IMG/VR virus record: IMGVR_UViG_3300032289_001637
Location: 1 to 64,000 of that record
From: a virus
DNA: 64,000 nt
Strand: one strand, 5' to 3'
A program made the translations under genes and the position numbers. Below are positions 1 to 6,711 of this stretch, piece after piece (within the stretch, counting starts at the first letter, position 1; the number at the start of each line of letters is the position of its first letter). The notes beneath the pieces were generated by a model. That model ran no database searches, had not been told where the DNA came from, and was given only the letters and a program-made list of their open reading frames with translations.

Positions 1-24
1 AAACAAACAAACAAAGGAATAAAA

Positions 25-1014
25 ATGGCAGATGCAGTTGAAGTTATTAACGGTGTTGGTTCTATGTATTCATTTCGTGAACCTGCTTGGCATGGTCTAG
101 GAACTGTTGTTACAGAAGAACACACCACAAGTGAAGTCATGGACATAGCACACTTATCAAATTGGAATGTACGTCTTGAAGATGTTCAACTACCTGAGGA
201 TTACACATCAAGCAAATCTAACTTTCTTGTTGTTCGTGACCACCCAGAAGACGGACACCCAGATGTTCTAGCAGTTGTTGGTGAGCGTTACCAGACTTTA
301 CAGAATGAAGAACTATTTGCTTTTGCAGATAATCTTCTTGACGGTGCTCGTTGGGAAACCGCTGGTTCTCTAAAGAATGGTCGTGTTGTATTTGGTTCTC
401 TTGCTCTTGAGCGTGAAACCGTACTTGACCCAAGTGGAGTTGCAGATGTTGTGAAGTCTTACTTACTTGTAAACACATCACATGACGGTTCTCTTGCTGT
501 TCGTGCATCCGTAACACCTGTTCGTGTTGTGTGTGCTAACACTCTTGACATGGCTCTTCGTGGTGTTAAGCAGTCTTTCAAGATGCGACACACATCAACA
601 CTTGAGGGTCGTATCTTAGTTGCTCGTGAAGCATTGGGTCTTGCCAATACTTACATGGATGCTTTTGATAAAATGGCTCAAGAACTTATTGAAAAGGAAA
701 TCACAAAAGATACTTTCAATAAGATTGTTGAAAAGGCTTATCCAATGCCAAGCAAAGATGCAAAGGGTGCTATGACCAAGTGGGAAACCAAGATTGAATT
801 GTTAGATGAGATTTTTGCATCAGACACAAATTCAATGATTAACAATACCGCTTGGGGTGCTTTTAACACATTGACTGAAAGACTTGACTGGTATCGCTCT
901 GCCCGTAATGGCAACAACGAGGGAATCCTTGCAAGTGCATCAGGCTTTGACCCAGTTATCACAGCAGAAAAAAATAAGTTGCTTTCCATTGTAAAGGAAG
1001 TCGCTTTCGCCTAG
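25..1014 (+). CDS. DUF932 phage/plasmid-like protein
   Basis: A 329-residue protein of the DUF932 family (phage/plasmid-like protein type). It is recognised from WHGLG at residues 22-26, a VVGERY block near residue 85 and a C-terminal segment ending in a hydrophobic helix. Homologues occur on many phages and plasmids, often near replication or recombination genes, but no reaction is established. The ATG is preceded by AAAGGAAT at good spacing, inside an AAAC-repeat leader that begins at the window edge. The coding sequence uses more CGT, GTT and CTT codons and looks less AT-rich than the neighbouring small genes, which may mean high expression. It is followed by a stem-loop and a separate promoter, so it probably ends a transcription unit. 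Confidence 0.85.
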   Translation: MADAVEVINGVGSMYSFREPAWHGLGTVVTEEHTTSEVMDIAHLSNWNVRLEDVQLPEDYTSSKSNFLVVRDHPEDGHPDVLAVVGERYQTLQNEELFAFADNLLDGARWETAGSLKNGRVVFGSLALERETVLDPSGVADVVKSYLLVNTSHDGSLAVRASVTPVRVVCANTLDMALRGVKQSFKMRHTSTLEGRILVAREALGLANTYMDAFDKMAQELIEKEITKDTFNKIVEKAYPMPSKDAKGAMTKWETKIELLDEIFASDTNSMINNTAWGAFNTLTERLDWYRSARNGNNEGILASASGFDPVITAEKNKLLSIVKEVAFA

Positions 1015-1076
1015 TAGGACAAAACCGAACGGAAGAAACTCCTACAGCCACGGAGAATAAATAAAGGGGACAGTCC

Positions 1077-1107
1077 TGAGCACCATACCCAGACTATAAA
1101 CTGCTCC
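1077..1107 (+). other. TGAGCA/TGCTC stem-loop element, copy 1
   Basis: TCCTGAGCA is followed about 20 nt later by TATAAACTGCTC. TGAGC and GCTCC/GCTCA can pair, although the sixth pair is broken in this copy. The 3' arm overlaps a second possible hairpin, CTGC-CCCC facing GGGG-GCAG (1101-1123), so two mutually exclusive structures are possible. The element lies between the DUF932 gene and the promoter of the next gene. Three further copies of the same architecture lie at 2540, 8841(-) and 9419(-). Confidence 0.5.
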
Positions 1108-1163
1108 CCTTTCGGGGGCGCAGCCTAGATCCTAGCCAGCTCCTTTATGATTAAGGTAAAAAA

Positions 1164-1185
1164 TGTCAGACCCCTGTGGTATGAT
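1164..1185 (+). promoter_or_regulatory. TGTCAGACC-type promoter, copy 1
   Basis: TGTCAGACC (1164-1172) is followed 7 nt later by the extended -10 TGG-TATGAT (hexamer 1180-1185). No normal -35 hexamer sits 17 nt upstream of the -10. The box-to-hexamer distance (16 nt start to start) is identical in copies at 2650 and 5241. It would drive the gene at 1216 with a leader of about 24 nt. Confidence 0.6.
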
Positions 1186-1215
1186 GAATCATAACCTACT
1201 AAGAAATGAGACACA

Positions 1216-2010
1216 ATGCCAAACTGGGTATTTAACACATTAGTTGTATCTGGCGAACAGTCAGAATTAGATAAAATGGTTGAGCAATTAAATCAACCTT
1301 TTGTAAAACATTTTCCTGAACACAAATTTGAAAATGGTGAAATTGTTTGGGTTGCTGATGAACAGCACTATGACAATCCTGTCTTTGCTTTTTGGAACAT
1401 TGTAAAACCAACCGACCTTGAAGCATACTATGAAAGAGATACTTTCAAAGGTAATAAGAACATCAAGGTAAATGAAGATGGCAAAATGGACGGCGAATCT
1501 TTTATGCAAGAGTTTGTTCGCTCTATGAAAGAAGACCAAGACTGGTATCATTGGAACTGCCGTAACTGGGGAACTAAGTGGGACGTATCAGTTTCTAATG
1601 ACAATCAGTATCCAAACACTATTAAAACAGTTAATGATGATGGTTCTATCTTGTACCAATTTGAAACCGCTTGGAGTCCTGTTGGTGAGGTTCTAATGAA
1701 ACTATCAGAACAATACCCAACTCTTAACTTTGACTATGAGTATGAGGAAGAGCAAGGCTGGGGTGGTGCTTGTACATTCTTAGGTGGAGAAGACATTGCC
1801 TGTTATGAGTATGATTCCCCAATGTCTCACGCTGACCACAAGGAACGAGATAAAGAATGTATCTGTGAGTATGGAGACCCTGAAAACGGGTATGAAGATT
1901 GCCCTGTGGATACCACTAAATTCAAGTGGGATTCAGAACTAGAGGAATGGGTAGAATTGTCAGACCTCTCTGATACACTAGTTTCAACAACCAACCTACA
2001 AGGAGAATAA
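1216..2010 (+). CDS. Api92-like / YubB ferredoxin-like domain protein
   Basis: 264 residues. The N-terminus (MPNWVFNTLVVSG) is the hallmark of the Api92-like / YubB ferredoxin-like domain found on phages and plasmids. Later blocks rich in W, such as ETAWSPVGEVL and a GWGGACTFLGG segment, fit that family. The C-terminal third is acidic and has a Cys-containing stretch (CICEYG, DCP) that could bind a metal. The function is unknown. No strong Shine-Dalgarno precedes the ATG, and the start is set by family similarity. The gene lies 1 nt before the next gene, so the two are probably co-transcribed. Confidence 0.7.
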   Translation: MPNWVFNTLVVSGEQSELDKMVEQLNQPFVKHFPEHKFENGEIVWVADEQHYDNPVFAFWNIVKPTDLEAYYERDTFKGNKNIKVNEDGKMDGESFMQEFVRSMKEDQDWYHWNCRNWGTKWDVSVSNDNQYPNTIKTVNDDGSILYQFETAWSPVGEVLMKLSEQYPTLNFDYEYEEEQGWGGACTFLGGEDIACYEYDSPMSHADHKERDKECICEYGDPENGYEDCPVDTTKFKWDSELEEWVELSDLSDTLVSTTNLQGE

Positions 2011-2011
2011 A

Positions 2012-2512
2012 ATGGACGTTCAACTTCCAGAAACAAATGCAACATTCGTTAAAGAAATGGTAGAGGCAGGAGAACTTAAGCCTCTCTACGACCCAAAGGC
2101 AACCATTGTTGTCCGAAAGGGTTACTACTACGGTACACCGTCAGACTCAAAGTTTGAACTAGAAAATGCAGACGACATTTCAAGAGCATTCTGGAGAGTT
2201 GATTCGCTTACAGAAACTAACAACAGATTTTCAAGGTCACTAGACAAGTTAAAAGATTATCTTGTTGAGAACTTTGATGAGATTGGTGAAGAACACGCAA
2301 CTGAAATTGCAAGCATCTTTAGCATTGACTTATCTAAAGAAGTTGAAGTTGAGTTTAATGTAACAATCAAAGCAACTATCTCTATGCCTGTCAACGAAGA
2401 TGTGTCTGACTTAAGTATCTATGACTTTGACATCACAATTGAATCAAATGAATCTAAGTATGAGATTTTAGATTCTGATGCAGACATTGATTCGATAGAT
2501 GAAAGATACTAG
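2012..2512 (+). CDS. acidic hypothetical protein
   Basis: 166 residues, strongly acidic in the C-terminal half. I do not recognise a family. The ATG follows a good AAGGAGAATAAA site and starts right after the stop of the Api92-like gene, so it is the second gene of a two-gene unit. A stem-loop element and a new promoter follow it. Confidence 0.75.
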   Translation: MDVQLPETNATFVKEMVEAGELKPLYDPKATIVVRKGYYYGTPSDSKFELENADDISRAFWRVDSLTETNNRFSRSLDKLKDYLVENFDEIGEEHATEIASIFSIDLSKEVEVEFNVTIKATISMPVNEDVSDLSIYDFDITIESNESKYEILDSDADIDSIDERY

Positions 2513-2539
2513 GTTTATCTAGTAGGTAGGTAAAAGTGC

Positions 2540-2562
2540 TGAGCATCACTTTAAACTGCTCA
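2540..2562 (+). other. TGAGCA/TGCTCA stem-loop element, copy 2
   Basis: TGAGCA (2540-2545) and TGCTCA (2557-2562) form a perfect 6-bp inverted repeat. The loop ends in the TTTAAAC that is conserved in the other copies. It is followed by a GCTGCGCCCCCCC run (2569-2581), which is the reverse complement of the GGGGGCGCAGC that follows copy 1. It lies in the gap between the gene ending at 2512 and the promoter at 2650. Confidence 0.5.
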
Positions 2563-2649
2563 CTCAAGCTGCGCCCCCCCATTTAATAAGTCTATTAGTC
2601 TTAATATATGATTAAGAAGACATGAAAAAATCCCCAAGCCGTGCAAAAT

Positions 2650-2671
2650 TGTCAGACCCTTGTGATAGGAT
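2650..2671 (+). promoter_or_regulatory. TGTCAGACC-type promoter, copy 2
   Basis: TGTCAGACC (2650-2658) with the extended -10 TGA-TAGGAT (hexamer 2666-2671), at the same spacing as at 1164 and 5241. It drives the run of small genes beginning at 2701, whose ATG has an AAGGAAAG ribosome site. Confidence 0.6.
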
Positions 2672-2700
2672 ACAAGTATCAGCCTACGAAAAGGAAAGTA

Positions 2701-2868
2701 ATGATTGACACAACAAATCCTTTGCTAGAAAAATTAGCATTTGAGATAGCAGACCTACACAATGTTGGTGGCATTGAATTAGAACAATGGCAAACTGCTT
2801 ATGAATTTGTAAAGCATTTTTATCATACAGAAGAAATGGTTCAGATAGTTATTAGGGGTAAAAAGTAA
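2701..2868 (+). CDS. small hypothetical protein
   Basis: 55 residues, no family recognised. The ATG at 2701 is chosen over an upstream in-frame ATG at 2641, because the upstream codon lies inside the promoter and the 2701 ATG has AAGGAAAG just before it. The stop overlaps the next ATG by one base (TAATG), so the two are translationally coupled. Confidence 0.65.
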   Translation: MIDTTNPLLEKLAFEIADLHNVGGIELEQWQTAYEFVKHFYHTEEMVQIVIRGKK

Positions 2869-3125
2869 TGACATACTTAGTAGCAACAACAGAAGTAATT
2901 TATCAAGAAGCAGATTTAATAAAGATGATGTTAGATACAGGTGAGTATGGTATTCATGGACACCCAATTAGCCATGAGGCTATGGTTGAGTTTGTTAAAG
3001 ATCAAGAATGGCAAATAGAACATAATTTATTCCTTGACAAATTTGATGTACCTTGCCAGATTTCAATTAAAGATGAGGACGGCACAGACCTATTCTTTGC
3101 CAAGAACAGAGTGGAGATAGTGTAA
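2868..3125 (+). CDS. small hypothetical protein
   Basis: 85 residues, not recognised. It is coupled at both ends by TAATG overlaps with the genes before and after. It belongs to a run of small genes that share one promoter at 2650. Confidence 0.65.
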   Translation: MTYLVATTEVIYQEADLIKMMLDTGEYGIHGHPISHEAMVEFVKDQEWQIEHNLFLDKFDVPCQISIKDEDGTDLFFAKNRVEIV

Positions 3126-3370
3126 TGAAACTAAGAGGAATCTTTGAGGGAACTTTTGAATCTGTATGGAGTATGGAAGTACCACAAGCAGAGTGGGACT
3201 CTTATCTAGAACTACACCCTGACTTTGACGAAAATGATCGTGACGACATACAAGAGATGTGGGAACATTTCAAGAGCATTGGTTGTTATGATGAGATTGA
3301 CGACACGGTAGACACAGATGTAATTATGACAGGTATAGAAACCTATGGAGTAGAAGTGGAGATCAACTAA
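3125..3370 (+). CDS. small acidic hypothetical protein
   Basis: 81 residues, rich in Asp and Glu (for example DFDENDRDDIQ near residues 33-43), which gives a strongly negative protein. Not recognised. Small acidic phage proteins are sometimes DNA mimics or host-takeover factors, but nothing here proves that. Coupled to both neighbours by TAATG. Confidence 0.65.
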   Translation: MKLRGIFEGTFESVWSMEVPQAEWDSYLELHPDFDENDRDDIQEMWEHFKSIGCYDEIDDTVDTDVIMTGIETYGVEVEIN

Positions 3371-3576
3371 TGATGCCCTTGTATTGGTATGATGTAGAGT
3401 TTGTATTTGAACACATGGTTATCATTGTTAATACTGGATTTCCTGAACCGCCAGATGAGCAAGATGATGAAAAGGCGTTTGTAATTGAACAAGCAACTAA
3501 AGAACTAATGGCTAACTATAAGATAGACCCAGCAGTCTTGTTTGTGCAAGACATAATCGTACACGAGTGGGAGTAG
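3370..3576 (+). CDS. small hypothetical protein
   Basis: 68 residues, not recognised. It begins with two successive ATG codons (3370 and 3373) after a TAATG overlap, so the exact start is uncertain by one codon. A hydrophobic YDVEFVFEHMVIIV stretch near residues 7-20 is too polar to be a clear membrane segment. Confidence 0.6.
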   Translation: MMPLYWYDVEFVFEHMVIIVNTGFPEPPDEQDDEKAFVIEQATKELMANYKIDPAVLFVQDIIVHEWE

Positions 3577-3577
3577 T

Positions 3578-3709
3578 ATGTTGATGAACAAGGTCAAGTG
3601 CTGTATGTGTGACGCTACATTTCTAGAGTATGAAGATGAAATGGCATTTAGTTGCATAGAGTGTGGCAAGGAAGATTATCTAATGGATTTAGGAGAAGTA
3701 GAAGTATGA
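3578..3709 (+). CDS. tiny zinc-ribbon protein
   Basis: A 43-residue protein with two cysteine pairs: CCMC near residues 8-11, and C-x2-C (CIEC) near residues 27-30. This is the spacing of a minimal zinc ribbon. It fills the gap between the neighbours: it starts 1 nt after the previous stop, and its TGA overlaps the next ATG (ATGA). Its role is unknown; similar mini zinc ribbons bind nucleic acid or protein. Confidence 0.6.
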   Translation: MLMNKVKCCMCDATFLEYEDEMAFSCIECGKEDYLMDLGEVEV

Positions 3710-3939
3710 GCAATCAATACCATTGGGTAGTTGTGTATGACGAAGATTGGGGAGCCTTTATGGTAGACATAGAAACAACTATGGCAAAGCTTTCAGAAGA
3801 GCAAGGTGTTGTTTACAACAAGGATAGTGGAAAGTGGGAGTTTATGGAAGAAGGCTCTGAACTACATTTAGAGTATTTGAGGCTAGAAGAAATCCTGGCT
3901 TATAACCTAACACGTCTTGACTTAACAGAGAAAGTGTAG
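3706..3939 (+). CDS. small hypothetical protein
   Basis: 77 residues starting MSNQYHW. The ATG at 3706 overlaps the stop of the zinc-ribbon gene (ATGA) and has AGGAGAAG upstream. An in-frame ATG at 3652 is rejected because it would sit within the zinc-ribbon gene. No family recognised. Confidence 0.65.
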   Translation: MSNQYHWVVVYDEDWGAFMVDIETTMAKLSEEQGVVYNKDSGKWEFMEEGSELHLEYLRLEEILAYNLTRLDLTEKV

Positions 3940-3951
3940 TAGGATACGGAT

Positions 3952-4185
3952 ATGATTACATTACCTAAAGAACTACATTTATCAAGAACTATTACATATG
4001 ATGTTCAGAATATTGCAGAGAATATTTTAGACATGGATATGGAAAGAGACCCAAACAGCGTTACTCTTCAAGAGATTGTTGATTTTATTAAAGACTGGGT
4101 ATATGAAGATTTTGGAACTATGCAAAACTTTACCGTGCGTATGGAAAATGAAGACGGAGAGTATATAGGAGATATCAATGACTAA
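3952..4185 (+). CDS. small hypothetical protein
   Basis: 77 residues, not recognised. It has the purine-rich TAGGATACGGAT before the ATG. Its 3' end overlaps the next gene by 8 nt. Confidence 0.6.
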   Translation: MITLPKELHLSRTITYDVQNIAENILDMDMERDPNSVTLQEIVDFIKDWVYEDFGTMQNFTVRMENEDGEYIGDIND

Positions 4186-4612
4186 ACTATTAGAAGGCGT
4201 TACAGTAGAATACACACAGACAATACCAACCTCAAAACAAATGCCAGAGTTTTATGTGTGGCAGGAGGGTGCAGAGTCTTATGCAACTATCACATACTTG
4301 GACCGTGTGGTAGAGATAGAACGTAATGGTGAGATGAGTCTAACACTACCAAACTTAGTTAATGGTGAACTTTCAGATGAAGGTGTCACTATTGTGAGAT
4401 ACTCTGACGACTTAGAGGCTGCAGGTATCAACGATGACATTCAGTTGATGCAGTTTATTAAAACTATTAGTAATAGTGGATTTGAAATCTATCGTATGAA
4501 TCCTTGGTGGGAAGTGTTTGCACACAACGAAGATATGGGTGAAGTGTACGACACATTCTACGAAGCAATTGATGCTGGTATTGATCACATTTTAGATGAT
4601 AGGAACTGGTAA
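4178..4612 (+). CDS. hypothetical protein
   Basis: 144 residues, the largest of this run. Aromatic residues are frequent (MNPWWEVFAHNED near residues 107-119). No family recognised. Its start overlaps the previous gene, and its TAA shares a base with the following ATG (TAATG). Confidence 0.65.
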   Translation: MTKLLEGVTVEYTQTIPTSKQMPEFYVWQEGAESYATITYLDRVVEIERNGEMSLTLPNLVNGELSDEGVTIVRYSDDLEAAGINDDIQLMQFIKTISNSGFEIYRMNPWWEVFAHNEDMGEVYDTFYEAIDAGIDHILDDRNW

Positions 4613-4767
4613 TGGAAGAATCAGTTAATAGATTTATCAAACATACCGTGCTTAACTTAGAACGAGCATTGGAACTAGATGATGATGAACTAACTCTAGC
4701 AGTCTTAATAAACTTATCAAGTGTGATAGAATCCTATGTGGAGGCGATGCAACTTGAGCGAGTATGA
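4612..4767 (+). CDS. small helical hypothetical protein
   Basis: 51 residues, acidic and predicted mostly helical. It starts in a TAATG overlap and ends with TGA at 4765-4767, overlapping the next gene by 14 nt. The intact coupling at both ends is the main support; no homology is apparent. Confidence 0.5.
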   Translation: MEESVNRFIKHTVLNLERALELDDDELTLAVLINLSSVIESYVEAMQLERV

Positions 4768-4978
4768 AATTATAGATTATCTTCTAATTAACTTTATAGA
4801 GCCTGGAGATTTAATTAATTTTGCAGGTGAAGATTTTAGGGTATTAGAGATAGAACCATCAGATGATGGCTGGATATTAGAGGTGTTAGATAGAATGGAA
4901 GATCAAATAGATTTATTTGTTCCTGATGACTCTGTAATAGCCTTATTATCTGAGGGCATGGAAGTAACAGAACAATAG
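4754..4978 (+). CDS. small acidic hypothetical protein, TTG start
   Basis: 74 residues starting at TTG 4754 (MSEYEIIDYL). A strong GGAGG at 4740-4744 is placed 9 nt upstream of this TTG. The alternative in-frame ATG at 4736 would contain the ribosome site itself, so TTG is preferred. The protein looks like a small beta-rich fold (GDLINFAGEDFRVLEIEP), possibly SH3- or Tudor-like, but this is only an impression. Confidence 0.55.
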   Translation: MSEYEIIDYLLINFIEPGDLINFAGEDFRVLEIEPSDDGWILEVLDRMEDQIDLFVPDDSVIALLSEGMEVTEQ

Positions 4979-4980
4979 AT

Positions 4981-5009
4981 TTGACAATTCCGTCAAAAAC
5001 TGGTAAGAT
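4981..5009 (+). promoter_or_regulatory. sigma-70 (SigA-type) promoter
   Basis: TTGACA (4981-4986), a 17-nt spacer and TAAGAT (5004-5009) preceded by TGG, so it is both a consensus -35 and an extended -10. It is followed by a leader with AAGGAGAG before the ATG at 5041. Confidence 0.85.
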
Positions 5010-5040
5010 AAATAACAAGGTAACTCTTAAGGAGAGAACT

Positions 5041-5202
5041 ATGACAAGAGAGCAAATGCGTACTCTAAAGAAGCAACGTTTCACGTCACTAGAAAAGTGG
5101 GGCGACACAGAGCGTGTAGTAATTCGTGATGGTCTAGGACATTTTGTACATAACACAAACCTAACATCACTACGCCGCAACAAGGTAGTTAAGTCCCGTT
5201 AA
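5041..5202 (+). CDS. small basic hypothetical protein
   Basis: 53 residues, rich in Arg and Lys, so possibly nucleic-acid-binding. The ATG at 5041 follows AAGGAGAGAACT. An in-frame ATG at 4978 is rejected because it lies in the promoter. It is a single-gene unit: strong promoter at 4981, terminator at 5214. Its isolation and strong signals suggest high expression. Confidence 0.7.
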   Translation: MTREQMRTLKKQRFTSLEKWGDTERVVIRDGLGHFVHNTNLTSLRRNKVVKSR

Positions 5203-5213
5203 GGCTGGCTGGA

Positions 5214-5241
5214 GGGGCAGGGAAGGTCCTTGCCCCTTTTT
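5214..5241 (+). terminator. intrinsic terminator
   Basis: GGGGCA (5214-5219) pairs with TGCCCC (5231-5236), closed further by AGG/CCT, followed by five T. It is a classical rho-independent terminator for the 5041 gene. The T-run overlaps the next promoter box. Confidence 0.9.
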
Positions 5242-5262
5242 GTCAGACCTTAATGCTAGAAT
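5241..5262 (+). promoter_or_regulatory. TGTCAGACC-type promoter, copy 3
   Basis: TGTCAGACC (5241-5249) with the extended -10 TGC-TAGAAT (hexamer 5257-5262), the same 16-nt register as the copies at 1164 and 2650. The start site falls at about 5269-5271, on the ATG of the next gene, so the mRNA should be leaderless. Confidence 0.6.
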
Positions 5263-5270
5263 GGAATACT

Positions 5271-5486
5271 ATGGGAAAAACACCAAACGAGAAAATAGCA
5301 GACAAACTAATTGCCCTATTTTCAGACAGTAGAATCGGAATCGTAGATTGGCAACACTACATTCCATTTTACATCACACAGCAAAATAAACAAGTTATTT
5401 CAAGTGCTAAAAATCTGGCAGACGGAATAAATGAACAAATTGCTGATAGGGAAATTGGATTAGACAGAGAACAGTTAGGAAAGTAA
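5271..5486 (+). CDS. small hypothetical protein (leaderless)
   Basis: 71 residues, not recognised. The ATG at 5271 lies 8 nt after the -10 hexamer and has no Shine-Dalgarno, which fits leaderless translation. An in-frame ATG at 5253 would lie upstream of the -10. The TAATG overlap couples it to the next gene. Confidence 0.6.
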   Translation: MGKTPNEKIADKLIALFSDSRIGIVDWQHYIPFYITQQNKQVISSAKNLADGINEQIADREIGLDREQLGK

Positions 5487-5776
5487 TGTTAGACATAAGA
5501 GAAAAAGCAGAGATCATTTTTGAATTCATTAATGACTATCGAGGTGACGAAGCCTTTGAAGATTTCTTTTCATACAATGATTTAGGCGTACCACTTGCGG
5601 TAATGATTGTAAATGATTTAGTTATTCTTAATGAGGGTGGAGTAGAAGTAATTGATGAAACTTGGAAAAATCTTTGTGAAAATCTAAATGAAGCAAACCC
5701 AGAGTATGACTATGAAAGTCTTAATGAACTAATTGAATTGGCTGTTCCTTTTGAAGATCAGGAAGAGCAAGAATAG
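5486..5776 (+). CDS. acidic hypothetical protein
   Basis: 96 residues, strongly acidic, ending in a Glu-rich tail. Not recognised. It is coupled to the preceding gene and followed after 6 nt by the tRNA-Met gene, so the tRNA is probably cut out of this transcript. Confidence 0.65.
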   Translation: MLDIREKAEIIFEFINDYRGDEAFEDFFSYNDLGVPLAVMIVNDLVILNEGGVEVIDETWKNLCENLNEANPEYDYESLNELIELAVPFEDQEEQE

Positions 5777-5782
5777 TTCATA

Positions 5783-5856
5783 GGGGTGGTAGCTCAGTTG
5801 GTTAGAGCCCTGAACTCATAATTCAGTAGTCGTCAGTTCGAGCCTGACCCACCCCA
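5783..5856 (+). tRNA. tRNA-Met(CAT) or tRNA-Ile2(CAT)
   Basis: A 74-nt cloverleaf. The acceptor GGGGTGG pairs with CCACCCC, the D stem is GCTC/GAGC, the anticodon stem CTGAA/TTCAG has loop CTCATAA (anticodon CAT), and the T stem GTCAG/CTGAC has loop TTCGAGC. The discriminator is A, with no encoded CCA directly after it. From sequence alone CAT can be elongator Met, initiator Met or lysidine-modified Ile. Confidence 0.9.
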
Positions 5857-5953
5857 CCCCACGGGGGCGCAATCTGATAATTTTAATAAATGATTACGAA
5901 CACCCTTATATAACCCCATTTTTTCAATATTTTAAAAATCAAGGAAGAGAGAG

Positions 5954-5959
5954 TATAAT
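5954..5959 (+). promoter_or_regulatory. -10 hexamer, leaderless promoter
   Basis: TATAAT with exactly 6 nt to the ATG at 5966, which puts the start site on the A of the start codon. No good -35 is seen at 17 nt. The 109 bases between the tRNA and this gene also hold one GATTACGAA copy (5892-5900). Confidence 0.55.
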
Positions 5960-5965
5960 AGTATT

Positions 5966-6493
5966 ATGACTATAGTAATAGGACTCATAGATAATGGTAT
6001 TGTATATATGGGATCAGATAGAGGTATGTCTGATGAATATTCTATATCTTCTCCTATTACCCCGAAAATAAAAAAGAATGGACAATTCTTAATTGGGTAT
6101 GCATCTTCCAGGGGATCAGGACAAGTAGCTCATTACATTGATTTTCCAAATGTATTAAAAAAAGATGTAGATAAATATATGAGAACAGATTTTATATTTA
6201 CTTTGAAGAAAGCTATAGAACCATATGGTATTGATATATCAGATGATGATAAGGCAGCTGCAGATTTTTTGGTGGGAATTCATGGAAGACTATTTCAAAT
6301 ATCTACTAATGACTGGCAAGTAAATGAATATGATAAATATATAGCTATAGGATCTGGTAGTCAATTTGCAATAGGATCTCTTGATACTTCTTATACCTGG
6401 AAAGATCCAAATAAAAAGATTACGAAGGCATTAGAAGTCGCCATAAATAATTCACCTCAATGTATATATCCAATTGATATTTTACATTCTTAA
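5966..6493 (+). CDS. proteasome/HslV-like Ntn-hydrolase
   Basis: 175 residues that read like the Ntn-hydrolase (proteasome beta / HslV) fold. After Met1 comes Thr2, the expected catalytic N-terminal nucleophile. A beta-strand with GSDRGMS follows, then an FLIGYASSRG strand-turn, a FLVGIHGRLF strand, and the YIAIGSGSQFAIGSL signature near residues 127-141, followed by a helix of the ALEVAI type. Such short stand-alone members exist in bacteria and phages, but their substrates are mostly unknown. The -10 to ATG spacing suggests a leaderless mRNA, which would leave Thr2 exposed after Met removal. It is the last plus-strand gene. Confidence 0.7.
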   Translation: MTIVIGLIDNGIVYMGSDRGMSDEYSISSPITPKIKKNGQFLIGYASSRGSGQVAHYIDFPNVLKKDVDKYMRTDFIFTLKKAIEPYGIDISDDDKAAADFLVGIHGRLFQISTNDWQVNEYDKYIAIGSGSQFAIGSLDTSYTWKDPNKKITKALEVAINNSPQCIYPIDILHS

Positions 6494-6606
6494 AAAAGAT
6501 TACGAACCCCCCTAAAAATCCCCCCAGTTTTTGCGGGGGATAAATATTCTTGGTATCAATATCACCTATATAACTATATATAAAAATCTTTAAAAAAGAT
6601 TACGAA
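6491..6606 (+). repeat. TAAAAAAGATTACGAA direct repeats, 100 bp apart
   Basis: The identical 16-mer TAAAAAAGATTACGAA occurs at 6491-6506 and 6591-6606. The core GATTACGAA also occurs at 5892-5900, at 6418-6426 (inside the Ntn-hydrolase gene) and on the minus strand at 7089-7097 (inside the small membrane-protein gene). Five copies within 1.2 kb suggest a binding site or origin iteron. No further copy was noticed elsewhere in the window, though that reading was by eye. Confidence 0.55.
6519..6540. terminator. hairpin, possible terminator
   Basis: TCCCCC pairs with GGGGGA (6-bp stem, 10-nt loop) directly after the Ntn-hydrolase gene. There is no T-run, so it would be an I-shaped (stem-only) terminator. 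It sits where the two converging units meet. Confidence 0.45.
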
Positions 6607-6682
6607 AGGGCTTAAAAAATGCCAGTTTTTATTAAAATCTATATAGAATTTGCCAGAATATAAACACACCATATACAAGGAT

Positions 6683-6711
6683 TTGACATTACGATTAAGA
6701 TATGATATGCC
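6683..6711 (+). promoter_or_regulatory. candidate promoter into the gene-free region
   Basis: TTGACA (6683-6688), a 17-nt spacer and TATGCC (6706-6711) preceded by TGA. The -35 is perfect, the -10 is weak but extended. No coding frame lies downstream, so if active it would make a non-coding RNA ending perhaps near the 6980-6992 hairpin. Confidence 0.3.

Noticed and set aside
218-989. Minus-strand frames opposite the DUF932 gene
   Set aside because: They have no start signals and composition follows the real gene on the plus strand.
5857-5870. CCCC/GGGG hairpin after tRNA-Met as terminator
   Set aside because: The loop would be 2 nt, or the stem would have to use acceptor bases of the tRNA; there is no T-run.
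6683-6706. TTGACA with TATGAT as a promoter
   Set aside because: The spacing to TATGAT is only 12 nt. If a promoter exists here, the hexamer at 6706-6711 with a 17-nt spacer is the better reading.
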